Shown piece by piece: positions 45,786 to 56,844 of a DNA stretch of 64,000 bases; positions within the stretch are counted from its first letter, which is position 1; each line of letters begins with the position of its first letter. The position numbers and the translations under genes were made by a program. Under the pieces are notes generated by a model. That model was given only the letters and a program-made list of their open reading frames with translations. It was not told the origin of the DNA and searched no databases. The stretch is taken from NCBI GenBank assembly GCA_937139475.1, contig CAKZQF010000202.1, forward strand, positions 19,271 to 83,270. The letters run 5' to 3'. The DNA comes from an uncultured Gammaproteobacteria bacterium (GTDB lineage Bacteria; Pseudomonadota; Gammaproteobacteria; Enterobacterales; Psychrobiaceae).

Positions 45786-46205
45786 TTATTTTATGAGTAA
45801 AAAATAATAACCAGCGTTACACACATTGGCAACTGCCACTACCTGCCAAGCTGGCTTAAAAAGGCGCCGTATTGGCGAATGCCAATTGGGTAAATAAGCC
45901 TTATTATCTGGATTGTGTGCTTTTTTAGCTAACCCCACCGCAAGCATCGTCGAAATAAAAATAAACCATACTTCAATTGATAAAATCGCCGCCACAAAAG
46001 TAACAAAACCTTGCATGTTAGGCGCAATGTATTGCCCTTCGCGAAATAGTGGTGCACAAGCCAGTAAGTAAACCCAAGACAGCACCAATAAAACAATGGT
46101 TAAGCTGTTATATTGCTTGGGGGCATCTTCACCAAAACGTATACACAAGATACTAACAAAACCCCATACCAACGCGATATATGGGAATAAATCAATGTAA
46201 TCCAT
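45786..46205 (-). CDS. Integral membrane protein, unknown function
   Basis: A 139-residue protein with about four membrane helices (IALVWGFVSILCI, LTIVLLVLSWVYLLACAPL, FVTFVAAILSIEVWFIFIST, VVAVANVCNAGYYFLLIK). It begins 16 bases after the LysR gene and shares its strand, so cotranscription is likely. Not recognised. Confidence 0.7.
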   Translation of the reverse strand: MDYIDLFPYIALVWGFVSILCIRFGEDAPKQYNSLTIVLLVLSWVYLLACAPLFREGQYIAPNMQGFVTFVAAILSIEVWFIFISTMLAVGLAKKAHNPDNKAYLPNWHSPIRRLFKPAWQVVAVANVCNAGYYFLLIK

Positions 46206-46221
46206 AGTCTAACTCATCAAA

Positions 46222-47124
46222 TTAAAAATAGTCCTGAAGATCAACATATGCCTTGGCAATATGGTCAATAAGCAATCTTACTTTTTCAGGCTGATGGCGA
46301 GTATAAGGATAAACAGCGTAAACACCTAACTCTCTCGGTTTATAATTTTCTAAAATGGGGATCAGGCTACCTTTTTGCAGATCTTCATAAACGCTACAAC
46401 GCGGTACATAAACAATTCCGCAACCGGCAAGTGCTGCCTTACGTAGCGCTTGTGCATTATTGGTGGAAAAATTGCCTTTTATGGTCACACTAACAGGCGT
46501 TTTGTTATGTTCAAAGCGCCACTCATTAGCCCCCTTGTTTTGATAGGTATAAGCTAAGCAATTATGTTGTGTTAATTGCTCTATCGTACTCGGCTTACCA
46601 AAGCTGGCAATGTACTGCGGCGCGCAACACACTATCCACCTGGAATTTAACAATGGTTTTGCAATCAGACTTGAATCTTCAAGTACACCGGTACGAATAG
46701 CCAAGTCAATTCGCTCTTCCACCAAATCAACAAAATCATTTTCCAAACGCATATCCACCGCTAAATTTGGGTGCTCAACGCAAAACTTTGCCACGACCTC
46801 AGCAAGTAAGAGCTCACCAGAAATAGTGGGTACGGTCATTTTGATTGCACCACTAATGGCACCGCTATAGGAGTTCACCGCATCCAATGCGTCGTTAAAT
46901 TGCTGGTTAATGGATTTAGCATGCTGGTATAAAGTATTACCAGCCTCTGTCAGCGTGACATTGCGGGTGGTGCGATAAAGCAATTGAACGTCTAACTCTT
47001 GCTCCAATTTAGTAATACGCTTACTTAATGCTGGTGTCGAAACCCCAGCTTGCGAGGCCGCTTTACTAAAAGACTGTGTTTGAGCGACCAAAGAGAACAA
47101 ACTTAAATCATGTGCATTTGCCAT
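46222..47124 (-). CDS. LysR family transcriptional regulator (divergent from lutABC)
   Basis: From ATG 47124, 300 residues: helix-turn-helix DLSLFSLVAQTQSFSKAA to GVSTPALSKRITKLEQEL (residues 5-43), then LLYRTTRNVTLTEAG typical of LysR. The effector domain includes DLVEERIDLAIRTG and ALAGCGIVYVPR. The frame extends to 47151 but gives a poor N-terminus. It starts about 110 bases from lutA on the opposite strand, so lactate-responsive control of lutABC is possible. Confidence 0.88.
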   Translation of the reverse strand: MANAHDLSLFSLVAQTQSFSKAASQAGVSTPALSKRITKLEQELDVQLLYRTTRNVTLTEAGNTLYQHAKSINQQFNDALDAVNSYSGAISGAIKMTVPTISGELLLAEVVAKFCVEHPNLAVDMRLENDFVDLVEERIDLAIRTGVLEDSSLIAKPLLNSRWIVCCAPQYIASFGKPSTIEQLTQHNCLAYTYQNKGANEWRFEHNKTPVSVTIKGNFSTNNAQALRKAALAGCGIVYVPRCSVYEDLQKGSLIPILENYKPRELGVYAVYPYTRHQPEKVRLLIDHIAKAYVDLQDYF

Positions 47125-47234
47125 AATTACACCGTTTTGGGAAATAATCATTTAATTTACACACTATATATTAACAATGAAATAGCCGCTACAGTAAACT
47201 CAAGTAAAGCATTTGAATCAGCTGGAGTGACATT

Positions 47235-48020
47235 GTGAGCCAAGTAAATACCTTACATCTTCGAGACTACCCTAAGAATCCAACGAAAGTTTATCTCTAT
47301 GGCACGTGTCTAGCTGATAGCTTATTTCCAGACTCTGGCATCGATGCCATTGAATTTTTAGAACGCCAGGGCATTGAAGTTATATTCCCACAGGGACAAA
47401 GCTGCTGTGGTCAACCCGCTTACAATTCGGGCTACACCGATGAAGCAAAGGCTGTCGCCCTGGAACAAATAAGACATTTTCCATTAGATATCCCGATTGT
47501 CATTATTTCTGGTTCTTGCGGTGGCATGATGCGCCATCACTATAAAGATTTATTAAAGGACGAACCGGGCATAGAAAAGTTTTGTGATCGTATTTTTGAG
47601 TTCACTGAATTTCTTGTGAACTCTCTTAATGTCCAACTAAATGACAGCGGCCCGGCTGAACGTGTCGCACTTCATACATCCTGCGCTGCGCGCCGCGAAA
47701 TGGGTGTACATATCACTGGCAAAAAGCTCATTGAGCAACTAGACAATGTCGAGCTGGTTACCCATGATTATGAAAGTGAATGCTGTGGTTTCGGCGGCAC
47801 CTTCTCAGTCAAGCATGGTGATATTTCCAATGTCATGGTGAGCGACAAAACCAAAAACCTAGTTAATGCCGATGTCGTAAGGTATGTAAGTGCTGACTGG
47901 GGGTGTATGATGAATATTAATGGTTCATTAGAGCATCAAAAAGAGTCACTACGGGGCGAGCACATCGCAAGCTATTTACTGGCGCGTAATGCAATGGATA
48001 ACACGGGAGATAAGTCATGA
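47235..48020 (+). CDS. lutA: L-lactate utilisation protein LutA (Fe-S subunit)
   Basis: A 261-residue protein with two CCG domains: SCCGQPAYNSGY (about residue 56) and ECCGFGGTFSVKHG (about 184), plus GSCGGMM and HTSCAARRE, that together bind the iron-sulphur cluster as in glycolate oxidase and heterodisulphide reductase subunits. LutABC oxidises L-lactate to pyruvate without a flavin LldD. GTG start with GGAGTGACATT upstream; the last bases overlap lutB (ATGA). Confidence 0.93.
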   Translation: MSQVNTLHLRDYPKNPTKVYLYGTCLADSLFPDSGIDAIEFLERQGIEVIFPQGQSCCGQPAYNSGYTDEAKAVALEQIRHFPLDIPIVIISGSCGGMMRHHYKDLLKDEPGIEKFCDRIFEFTEFLVNSLNVQLNDSGPAERVALHTSCAARREMGVHITGKKLIEQLDNVELVTHDYESECCGFGGTFSVKHGDISNVMVSDKTKNLVNADVVRYVSADWGCMMNINGSLEHQKESLRGEHIASYLLARNAMDNTGDKS

Positions 48021-49486
48021 GTGTTGATCAGGTTAACCCAAACGATGAGAGTAAATATGCTGCCTCTGCTCGTGCTTTTCGCGACAACGTTAGCCGAGAC
48101 TTGGCCAACGACGAACTTCGCTCAAACTTTCGTGGAGCGATGGATTACCTGGTAGATAAGCGTAAAACAGCATTATCCGATAGCGACGAATTAGAAACCT
48201 TGCGTGAACAATGCAAACTGATTAAACAACGCTGCTTAGTCAAACTCCCCCACCTGTTAGAAGCGCTAGAGGAGAAGTTAACCGCCAATGGTATCAAAGT
48301 GCATTGGGCGGAGACTATCACTGAAGCCAATGAGATTATCGCCGAGATCATAGAATCTAAAAATGGTAAAACGGTAGTCAAAGGCAAATCAATGGTATCT
48401 GAGGAAACAGCACTTAACGACCACTTAGAGTCACGCGACATTGAGTGTCTTGAATCAGACATGGGCGAGTATATCGTGCAGCTTGCCAAAGAGCACCCCT
48501 CGCATATCATCATGCCTGCGATTCATCAGAATAAAAAACAGGTTGCCGATTTGTTTGCCAAAAACATTGAAGGCTTTGAACACACTACCGATGTTGACGC
48601 TCTCATCCAGCAAGGTCGAAACGTATTGCGAGACAAGTTTTGTAACGCAGACGTAGGCGTTTCTGGAGTCAACTTCGCCGTGGCAGAAACAGGTACATTA
48701 TGTTTAGTCGAAAATGAAGGTAATGGGCGGATGTGTACCACGGTGCCTGATTTACACATTGCGATTACAGGTATCGAAAAGGTCGTTGAACATCTAAGTG
48801 ATGTGCCACCACTCCTAAGCTTATTAACCCGAAGCGCAACAGGTCAGGCTATCTCAACTTATTTCAATATGATTAGCCACCCACGTCAACAAGACGAGAA
48901 AGACGGTCCTGGTGAAGTGCATTTGGTGCTACTTGATAATGGCCGTAGCCAAATGTACAGCGACGACGAATTACGCCAAACACTTCAGTGTATTCGCTGT
49001 GGTGCCTGTATGAACCATTGCCCTGTCTATACTCGTATCGGCGGCCACGCTTATGGCACGGTTTACCCTGGTCCTATTGGTAAGATCGTTTCACCCCACA
49101 TGCTTGGACTTGAAGCGACCACTAACTTACCTACCGCCTCATCATTGTGTGGTGCGTGTGGTGAAGTGTGCCCGGTAAAAATCCCCATTCCCAAATTATT
49201 ACTGCGCCTGCGCCAAGAAAGCGTAAAACCCAAAGGAGCTCCTCAGGTAATGAAGGGACAAGGCAGTGGTAGGAAGACAAGTGAAGCCTTTATTTGGTCA
49301 GTGTGGTCAATGATCCACAAACAACCTCTCTTTTATCGCACCAGCATGTGGTTTGCCACCCGTTTACGCTTTTTAATGCCGAAAAAGTTAGGCGCCTGGA
49401 CCGTTGCGCGTAGCGCGCCAAAACTTGCGCCAAAGACATTGCATGAGCGAATAAAAGAACGTGAACAAGCGGCTAAGGGGAAATAA
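48017..49486 (+). CDS. lutB: L-lactate utilisation protein LutB (Fe-S/ligand-binding subunit)
   Basis: A 489-residue protein. The N-terminal LUD domain has GKTVVKGKSMVSEE and GVNFAVAETGTL. Two 4Fe-4S motifs follow: QCIRCGACMNHCPVYTRIGG (about residue 327) and SLCGACGEVCPVKIPIP (about 376). The C-terminal region includes a hydrophobic stretch LFYRTSMWFATRL. It overlaps lutA by 4 bases and is 1 base from lutC. The length fits the YkgF/LutB family. Confidence 0.94.
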   Translation: MSVDQVNPNDESKYAASARAFRDNVSRDLANDELRSNFRGAMDYLVDKRKTALSDSDELETLREQCKLIKQRCLVKLPHLLEALEEKLTANGIKVHWAETITEANEIIAEIIESKNGKTVVKGKSMVSEETALNDHLESRDIECLESDMGEYIVQLAKEHPSHIIMPAIHQNKKQVADLFAKNIEGFEHTTDVDALIQQGRNVLRDKFCNADVGVSGVNFAVAETGTLCLVENEGNGRMCTTVPDLHIAITGIEKVVEHLSDVPPLLSLLTRSATGQAISTYFNMISHPRQQDEKDGPGEVHLVLLDNGRSQMYSDDELRQTLQCIRCGACMNHCPVYTRIGGHAYGTVYPGPIGKIVSPHMLGLEATTNLPTASSLCGACGEVCPVKIPIPKLLLRLRQESVKPKGAPQVMKGQGSGRKTSEAFIWSVWSMIHKQPLFYRTSMWFATRLRFLMPKKLGAWTVARSAPKLAPKTLHERIKEREQAAKGK

Positions 49487-49487
49487 T

Positions 49488-50141
49488 ATGACTAGCGCCA
49501 GAAATAACATATTGAGCAAACTAAAAAGCCAAGTTAAAGATGCTGATTACTCGAAGCTGCCAGCAGAACAGGGGTTTAACTATCCACAGCAATCGTTTTC
49601 GGAGCAGCTTGAGCAATTTATCACGCATTTAGAAAACAACCATGCGCAAATCATTAAGCTAACGCGCGCAGAGATTGGCAAAGTCATCACTCAGGAGCTC
49701 GCCGCGCGTAACATCACTAGCCTGCTATATGGTGATAATAGTCAATACACTCAAGATATTGAGCAAAGCGACAGCAGTATTACCTTAAATAAATACAGCT
49801 TTGACTTTGCACAACACAAAGAGCGCTTATTTAATGACACCCCTGCGGGGGTTACTGGGTCCCGCTGCGCAATTGCACAAACTGGATCTATTGTTTTATG
49901 GCCAACACCAGATGAACCACGCACGCTCTCTCTCGTGCCGCCAGTGCACTTTGTGATTGTTGATGCCAAGACACTCTACCCAAGCTTCGGCGACTTAATT
50001 GAGCAACAGCAATGGGCAGACAAGCTCCCTACCAATGCCGTACTCGTTTCGGGGCCGTCTAAAACGGCCGATATTCAACAAACCCTTGCTTACGGAGCGC
50101 ACGGACCCAAGGAATTAATTGTACTATTGCTAAACTCTTAA
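49488..50141 (+). CDS. lutC: L-lactate utilisation protein LutC (LUD domain)
   Basis: From ATG 49488 (AAGGGGAAATAAT upstream) 217 residues. LUD-domain blocks are RCAIAQTGSIVLWPTPDEPR, LSLVPPVHFVIVDA and VSGPSKTADIQQTLAYGAHG. It is the third subunit of the L-lactate oxidising complex. The frame is open to 49461 inside lutB, but the added residues lack a start context. There is no lactate permease next to it. Confidence 0.94.
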   Translation: MTSARNNILSKLKSQVKDADYSKLPAEQGFNYPQQSFSEQLEQFITHLENNHAQIIKLTRAEIGKVITQELAARNITSLLYGDNSQYTQDIEQSDSSITLNKYSFDFAQHKERLFNDTPAGVTGSRCAIAQTGSIVLWPTPDEPRTLSLVPPVHFVIVDAKTLYPSFGDLIEQQQWADKLPTNAVLVSGPSKTADIQQTLAYGAHGPKELIVLLLNS

Positions 50142-50235
50142 TCTAATCCGTGTAACTTATCTTAGATCAATGCTGTTTTTTGACTGCTCGCTAGACTTAT
50201 ATATACCTATGGAATATTTAAGGAAGAGCAGACAA

Positions 50236-50718
50236 ATGAACAATCGTTTTTATGGTGTGTTCGATCCTATCACTGAAAGCGTCGAACACATTGCTCCCTG
50301 TGCCAACTGCCACTCAACGCAGGTAAGTTGTATATTTGAGCTGCCACAGAAGCACCAACTCCCAGGATTAATAAATAAAGAGGCACAGCAACTCTATCGT
50401 CGCGCATACTTTATCCGTTGTCCTGAATGTGAAAGCGTTGGCTTAGCCACTAAAAAACCGTGGCAAGCGGTAATTGAATGGAACAAAAGCCCCAAGTCAA
50501 TAAAACACCCGCTAACCCAATTTCCACTGTTTGGTATTGATCAGTTAAATAAAGCCCAAGCAAAAATTCGCCTCAATGAAATTAGACTCGATTTAGAACA
50601 ACGAAAGAAATCACGAGTACACCGAGGCGACCGCCTCTACAACAATCATTATGAAAAGATCCGTGCTTTTCTAGCGTGGTCGATTTACGCTCAGACCGTG
50701 GTTAAGTTAAGTAAGTAG
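50236..50718 (+). CDS. Small zinc-ribbon protein, Lar-like
   Basis: From ATG 50236 (AAGGAAGAGCAGAC upstream) 160 residues. CANCHSTQVSC and IRCPECESVGLATKKPWQAV followed by IEWNK recall the phage restriction-alleviation (Lar) family, in which two CxxC pairs precede GP-x-A-x-x-A-x-x-W-N. The rest is basic and hydrophilic with no recognised domain. There is no phage or restriction system nearby, so the function is unknown; zinc-binding is the only safe statement. Confidence 0.6.
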   Translation: MNNRFYGVFDPITESVEHIAPCANCHSTQVSCIFELPQKHQLPGLINKEAQQLYRRAYFIRCPECESVGLATKKPWQAVIEWNKSPKSIKHPLTQFPLFGIDQLNKAQAKIRLNEIRLDLEQRKKSRVHRGDRLYNNHYEKIRAFLAWSIYAQTVVKLSK

Positions 50719-50998
50719 CGCTGATAGATATCAACTTCCTTCCTGATTTCAACATCGCTAATCTGTTGTGGTAATAATCTCACCAACTCTCCACTTTTAG
50801 GTATTGCACCCCGAATACGCAATTGTTTCTCATTGTAGGCGATGTACAAAGATGATTAACGTTTTTGCCATCATGCTTGAATCTGCTAGATCACCGATTC
50901 TAATTGCAATATCATCGCCTTGAACACTTATATTTAGCCATTGATGGGTGGGCACGGTTTCAATTTTAAAATCACTGACACCTTGCCATTGCATTCCG
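50719..50998 (-). pseudogene. Remnant of a LysR-type regulator beside the formaldehyde dehydrogenase gene
   Basis: Minus strand encodes DIAIRIGDLADSSMMAKTL followed by a stop at 50832-50830, a run that matches the LysR effector domain. A second reading frame then gives GAIPKSGELVRLLPQQ..., matching the LysR C-terminus. The DNA-binding half is absent and the two pieces are frame-shifted. Divergent LysR genes often regulate adhC-type genes. The remaining region to 51102 holds the adhC promoter. Confidence 0.6.
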
Positions 50999-51048
50999 CC
51001 CCATTATTACCGTAGGGTAAAAGTAATTTTCAATTTAGCTATATTATC

Positions 51049-51071
51049 TTTTCTGAGAAAACAAATATAAT
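51049..51071 (+). promoter_or_regulatory. Palindrome and -10 element upstream of adhC
   Basis: TTTTCT-G-AGAAAA (51049-51061) is a perfect 6-1-6 palindrome, followed by TATAAT at 51066-51071. The start codon is at 51103. No good -35 was assigned, which would fit a promoter that needs an activator. Confidence 0.45.
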
Positions 51072-51096
51072 AGCGTTAATTTCCAAATATAGGTGA

Positions 51097-52227
<1,131 letters not shown>

Positions 52228-52250
52228 TACCCATTACATTAATACTAAGT

Positions 52251-52283
52251 TGCTGTGGCGCATGTTACTTTTGCGCCACAGCA
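52251..52283. terminator. Hairpin between adhC and the FAH gene
   Basis: TGCTGTGGCGC and GCGCCACAGCA form a perfect 11-bp stem around an 11-base loop. There is little T-tract, so termination is only likely. It serves convergent genes. Confidence 0.6.
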
Positions 52284-52298
52284 TATCCTTTGCAGCGA

Positions 52299-52910
52299 TT
52301 AATTCGCTAACCATGAGGCACTAACTAAGCGCTGCTCACCTTGCAGTATATGCGCTTCAAATTTGCTGCCTTTTGCAATCTTACCAACACCTTTCGGTGT
52401 CCCCGTCATCACAACATCGCCATCTTCAAGCGTAATGAAACTTTGTAACTGGGCAAGAATATCACTAGGTTTGTACATCATTAAAGGCACACCGCCCTGT
52501 TGGGTTAACTCACCATCAATAGATAGCGTTAGGCTAAGTTCATCACTCACTTCATCAATATTAACAAACTCACTAAGCACTGCCGCGCCATCAAAAGATT
52601 TGGCTCTTTCCCAAGGCAAGCCTTTATCCTTTAATTTACTTTGCAAACCACGCTTGGTTAGATCTAAGCCAAAGCCAACCGCACTAAAGCGTCCTTGGTT
52701 GTAAACGAAACAGATTTCACCTTCATAATGTAGTTGCTCTTGATGGCTACTAATGAGTTGGTCGCTAATGGCTGAATTAGGTTTAAAAAACACCACCATT
52801 TCATCTGGAACATCGTTACCAAGCTCAGCGATATGTTCAACGTAATTACGCCCTACACACACAACTTTACTCGGTGTTACTGCTTTACCATCCACTACTA
52901 TTGTTTTCAT
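52299..52910 (-). CDS. Fumarylacetoacetate hydrolase family protein (YcgM/fumarylpyruvate hydrolase-like)
   Basis: From ATG 52910 (AGGAG upstream) 203 residues. VVCVGRNYVEHIAELGN, VVFFKPNSAISDQL, HYEGEICFVYNQGRF with the metal-binding Glu-x-Glu, and GDVVMTGTPKGVG are typical of the FAH C-terminal domain. Members cleave or decarboxylate acylpyruvates. It is downstream of the 3-hydroxyanthranilate operon on the same strand but separated by a terminator, so its link to the pathway is uncertain. Confidence 0.87.
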   Translation of the reverse strand: MKTIVVDGKAVTPSKVVCVGRNYVEHIAELGNDVPDEMVVFFKPNSAISDQLISSHQEQLHYEGEICFVYNQGRFSAVGFGLDLTKRGLQSKLKDKGLPWERAKSFDGAAVLSEFVNIDEVSDELSLTLSIDGELTQQGGVPLMMYKPSDILAQLQSFITLEDGDVVMTGTPKGVGKIAKGSKFEAHILQGEQRLVSASWLAN

Positions 52911-52935
52911 TACCACTCCTAAATATACCAGCCAT

Positions 52936-52965
52936 AAAAAAGGCTCCTACACACGTAAGAGCCTT
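52936..52965 (-). terminator. Terminator of the 3-hydroxyanthranilate operon
   Basis: Minus strand AAGGCTC-N12-GAGCCTT followed by TTTT, between the decarboxylase stop and the FAH gene. Confidence 0.82.
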
Positions 52966-52991
52966 AGTTTATTTAATTTACTAACTAATCT

Positions 52992-53984
52992 CTAGAGATT
53001 AAAGAAATGCTCAGCATTACTGCCTAATATTTTACTCTTAACCTGTTCGGAAAAAGTCTTATGCTCGCGAATCAAGGTGCCAACGCGCTGCTCGCCTAAT
53101 GGAAATGGTTGGTCAGACCCTAACATCACGCGATCTTCTCCCATGACATCAGTTAATAGACTCAACGAGCCTTCGCTAAATACCGCTGAATCAACGTAAA
53201 AACGGTCGCTATAAGAAGAAGGTAAGTTTGGGCAATCCTCACGCACTATATCGCGATGACGCCAGGCGTTATCCACTCGTCCTATTTGGAAAGCGTAGTT
53301 ACCACCACCATGAGCAAAGCATATTTTTAAATCCTTTGAAATGCGCTCAAATGCACCAGACATAATTAAGGATAAAATCGATAATTGTGTTTCAGCAGGC
53401 ATAGCAACCAACCATTGCAGCATGTATTTGGGCATGCGATCGCCACCGAGCATATCCCAAGGATGAACCAATACTGGGATGTTTTCGCTAGCACAATGCT
53501 GTAAAAAGGTCACCAGGCCTTCGTCATCTAGATTCTTGGGGCCAACATGGTTACCTATTTGCACACCAACATGACCATTTGCCATTGAGCGTGACGCTTC
53601 TTTACAGGACAGGTCAATGTCTTGCAATGGTACTTGGCAAAGCGCTTTTAATCGCTTTGGATTTCTGGCACAAATCTCAAGTGCCAAATCATTGAAAATT
53701 TGGGCACATTCTGCAGCCTGTTGCGCAGGGCGTGCATAGGAAAACAATACCGGCGTGGCACTCATGATTTGAGTATCAACCCCATCACGGTCCATTTCAT
53801 CAAGACGAACTTGTGGATCCCAGCAAGCGTCATAGACAGGGCGAAACTCCTTGTCGCCAACCATAATCATGGCCTTTCCCGCTTGTGTATGTCTCATCCA
53901 CGGCCAGTCTGGCGTACCAAATCGCTTAGCCAAATCGGGCCACTGCTTTGGCAAAAAATGCGTATGCATATCAACTACAGCCAT
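52992..53984 (-). CDS. nbaD: 2-amino-3-carboxymuconate-6-semialdehyde decarboxylase
   Basis: A 330-residue zinc amidohydrolase (ACMSD). [10 protein letters not shown] supplies the first two His; [30 protein letters not shown] and [14 protein letters not shown] supply the remaining metal and active-site residues. It removes CO2 from the unstable product of 3-hydroxyanthranilate cleavage, preventing its cyclisation to quinolinate. Last gene of the operon, 28 bases after nbaC with AGGAAGAGG. Confidence 0.94.
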   Translation of the reverse strand: MAVVDMHTHFLPKQWPDLAKRFGTPDWPWMRHTQAGKAMIMVGDKEFRPVYDACWDPQVRLDEMDRDGVDTQIMSATPVLFSYARPAQQAAECAQIFNDLALEICARNPKRLKALCQVPLQDIDLSCKEASRSMANGHVGVQIGNHVGPKNLDDEGLVTFLQHCASENIPVLVHPWDMLGGDRMPKYMLQWLVAMPAETQLSILSLIMSGAFERISKDLKICFAHGGGNYAFQIGRVDNAWRHRDIVREDCPNLPSSYSDRFYVDSAVFSEGSLSLLTDVMGEDRVMLGSDQPFPLGEQRVGTLIREHKTFSEQVKSKILGSNAEHFFNL

Positions 53985-54012
53985 TTAAATCACCTCTTCC
54001 TATCAGTTATGA

Positions 54013-54576
<564 letters not shown>

Positions 54577-54590
54577 CTATATACAATCGC

Positions 54591-55019
54591 TTAAGCCAAA
54601 GGCTTATAAGCAATTGCTTTTATTTCAATTAACAAATGAGGGTGTGGTAGTTGATGAACAGCAACCGTAGTACGGGTTGGTCCAGTTTCATCAAAAAACT
54701 CGCTATACACCTCGTTGTAGCCGCCAAAGTCATTCATATTAACGAGGAAACAACTTAGCTCGACCAAATCAGACAGTTCACAGCCTGCCACTTGTAAAAT
54801 ACTTTCAATATTTGTTATCACAGCGCGGGTTTGTGCTTTAACACATAAATTGGTGACACCCATTTCGTCCACCTCAACACCAACAAAGGTGTTGTCAGGC
54901 AAGCGCGAACTCGTGCCAGAAACATAAACAAAATCACCAGCACGTTTATAGTGAGGGAAAGAGCCTCGTGGTTTTGCCTTACCAGCAATTAAGCCATCGG
55001 TGCTTAGTTTATTTGACAT
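54591..55019 (-). CDS. nbaF: 2-aminomuconate deaminase (RidA/YjgF family)
   Basis: A 142-residue RidA-fold protein: [40 protein letters not shown] and [20 protein letters not shown]. Its neighbours identify it as the aminomuconate deaminase of the NbaF type, which releases ammonia to give 4-oxalocrotonate; RidA sequence alone would permit general enamine/imine hydrolysis. It follows nbaG after 9 bases. Confidence 0.87.
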   Translation of the reverse strand: MSNKLSTDGLIAGKAKPRGSFPHYKRAGDFVYVSGTSSRLPDNTFVGVEVDEMGVTNLCVKAQTRAVITNIESILQVAGCELSDLVELSCFLVNMNDFGGYNEVYSEFFDETGPTRTTVAVHQLPHPHLLIEIKAIAYKPLA

Positions 55020-55028
55020 AACAAGCTC

Positions 55029-55814
55029 CTATTTAATATTAAATTCTGCAACACCCAAGCCTTCACAAACAAGGCGAACATGGGTGTTTGGCGTCATGGC
55101 TTGTGCAGCTGTTGATGCGCCGGCCAGCACTATTGAACCAGCTGGTAATGTTTTACCTGCCTCGCCTGCAACTCGTGCAGCGGCAGCTAGTGAGCGATAA
55201 GGATTACCCAAAATCGCAGCGCTAGAGCCAATTTGTACGGCCTTGCCGTCAAATTCCATTACCATACCAAGGTTGGCTAAATTGGCGTCAGGTGCTTGCC
55301 ATGCGCCAATAGTAAAGCCAGAAGATGAGCAGTTATCGGCCACAACATCTTCTAACGAGAACTTAAAGTTATCGTATCGTGAATCAATCACTTCTAGGGC
55401 CGGAGCAACCGCTTCTACAGCCGCCATAGCTTCTGCTAGTGTCACGTTACCGCTAAGCGGCTTATTTAATAAAAATGCTATTTCAGGCTCAACACGTGGG
55501 TGAATAAAGCGCTCAAGTGATACTTCACCGCCCTCTTCGATAAACATTTGATCGGTTAATGGTCCCCAAATCATATCCTCGACGCCCATCTGGATCATTT
55601 TGGCACGACTGGTAAAGCCCATTTTAATACCCACTTGCTTTTCTCCACGTGAGATACGGCGAGCGACAGATAAATCTTGAACTTTATAAGCTTGCTCAAG
55701 TGATAGTGACTCACCTTGAGCAGAAAGTTGAGCGATGGCTTGCGCTTTGTGCGCAGCATTGTCGACTAGCTCAGCCAGTGCATGTAAATTCAATTCATTG
55801 TTAGCTAAGCTCAT
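55029..55814 (-). CDS. nbaG: 4-oxalocrotonate decarboxylase
   Basis: A 261-residue enzyme of the FAH-related hydratase/decarboxylase fold. VGIKMGFTSRAKMIQMGVED and IWGPLTDQMFIEEGGEV are closer to DmpH/XylI decarboxylases than to hydratases; HPRVEPEIAFLLNKPL and GNPYRSLAAAARVAGE follow. It decarboxylates 4-oxalocrotonate to 2-oxopent-4-enoate, forming a complex with the hydratase. It starts 1 base after nbaI. Confidence 0.9.
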   Translation of the reverse strand: MSLANNELNLHALAELVDNAAHKAQAIAQLSAQGESLSLEQAYKVQDLSVARRISRGEKQVGIKMGFTSRAKMIQMGVEDMIWGPLTDQMFIEEGGEVSLERFIHPRVEPEIAFLLNKPLSGNVTLAEAMAAVEAVAPALEVIDSRYDNFKFSLEDVVADNCSSSGFTIGAWQAPDANLANLGMVMEFDGKAVQIGSSAAILGNPYRSLAAAARVAGEAGKTLPAGSIVLAGASTAAQAMTPNTHVRLVCEGLGVAEFNIK

Positions 55815-55815
55815 C

Positions 55816-56835
55816 TTAAGCTCCTTTATGTTTTAGTAAATCAAGTGCCACGTCGACAATCATATCTTCCTGGCCGCCAACCATTTCACGGCGCCCAAGT
55901 TCAACGAGAATATCGCGAGTATCAAGTCCATAGCGCTGTGCAGCAATTTCAGCATGACGTAAGAAACTTGAGTAAACACCAGCATAGCCTAAAGATAATG
56001 TTTCACGGTCAACGCGCACTGGACGGTCTTGTAATGGGCGTACCAAATCATCAGCCGCGTCCATTAATGCGTATAGGTCAGTACCATGATTAAGGCCTAG
56101 CTTATCTGCAGCGGCAATAAATACTTCAAGCGGCGCGTTGCCAGCCCCCGCTCCCATTCCAGCCAACGATGCATCGACACGGGTTACGCCGTTTTCAACA
56201 GCAGTTAATGAGTTAGCAACCCCTAATGACAGGTTATGATGCGCATGCACGCCTATTTCTGTGTCGTCATTGAGCACCTGCTTGTACGCTTCAACGCGCG
56301 CTTTAATATCTTGCGGTGTCATCGCACCAGCGGAGTCAGTAATGTATACGCACTGTGCGCCATAAGACTCCATTAGTTTAGCCTGTTGAGCCAATTTTTC
56401 CGGGCTGTTCATATGTGCCATCATTAAAAAGCCGCTAGTATCCATCCCTAGTTCACGGGCATACTCAATATGCTGACGAGAAACATCAGCCTCAGTACAG
56501 TGGGTTGCCACGCGTACTGAACGGATCCCAGCATCCCATGCCCATTTCAAATCTTCTTTAACCGCAATGCCCGGTAAAATAAGCGTGGTTAGCTTAGTTT
56601 TAGTGACGACATCATTCACCGCTTCAATCCATTCGCGGTCAGTGTGTGCGCCAAAGCCATAGTTAAAGCTGGCGCCGCCAAGGCCATCACCATGTGCTAC
56701 TTCGATAGCATCAACACCGGCTTTATCAAGCGCTTTGGCTAGCGTTTGTACTTGTTCAATAGTGTACATATGACGTAGCGAATGCATCCCGTCACGCAAT
56801 GTCACATCTTGAATATATAATTTTTTGTCTGTCAT
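55816..56835 (-). CDS. nbaI: 4-hydroxy-2-oxovalerate aldolase
   Basis: A 339-residue DRE-TIM aldolase: [20 protein letters not shown] (catalytic Arg/Asp/His), [15 protein letters not shown], and [20 protein letters not shown] with metal-ligand His. It splits 4-hydroxy-2-oxovalerate to pyruvate and acetaldehyde and channels acetaldehyde to its dehydrogenase partner encoded by the preceding gene. Spacing to nbaJ is 9 bases. Confidence 0.95.
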   Translation of the reverse strand: MTDKKLYIQDVTLRDGMHSLRHMYTIEQVQTLAKALDKAGVDAIEVAHGDGLGGASFNYGFGAHTDREWIEAVNDVVTKTKLTTLILPGIAVKEDLKWAWDAGIRSVRVATHCTEADVSRQHIEYARELGMDTSGFLMMAHMNSPEKLAQQAKLMESYGAQCVYITDSAGAMTPQDIKARVEAYKQVLNDDTEIGVHAHHNLSLGVANSLTAVENGVTRVDASLAGMGAGAGNAPLEVFIAAADKLGLNHGTDLYALMDAADDLVRPLQDRPVRVDRETLSLGYAGVYSSFLRHAEIAAQRYGLDTRDILVELGRREMVGGQEDMIVDVALDLLKHKGA

Positions 56836-56844
56836 GATGTTGTC

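Noticed and set aside
52299..52910. FAH-family gene as a ninth member of the 3-hydroxyanthranilate operon
   Set aside because: A clear terminator at 52936-52965 separates it and no pathway step is left to fill.
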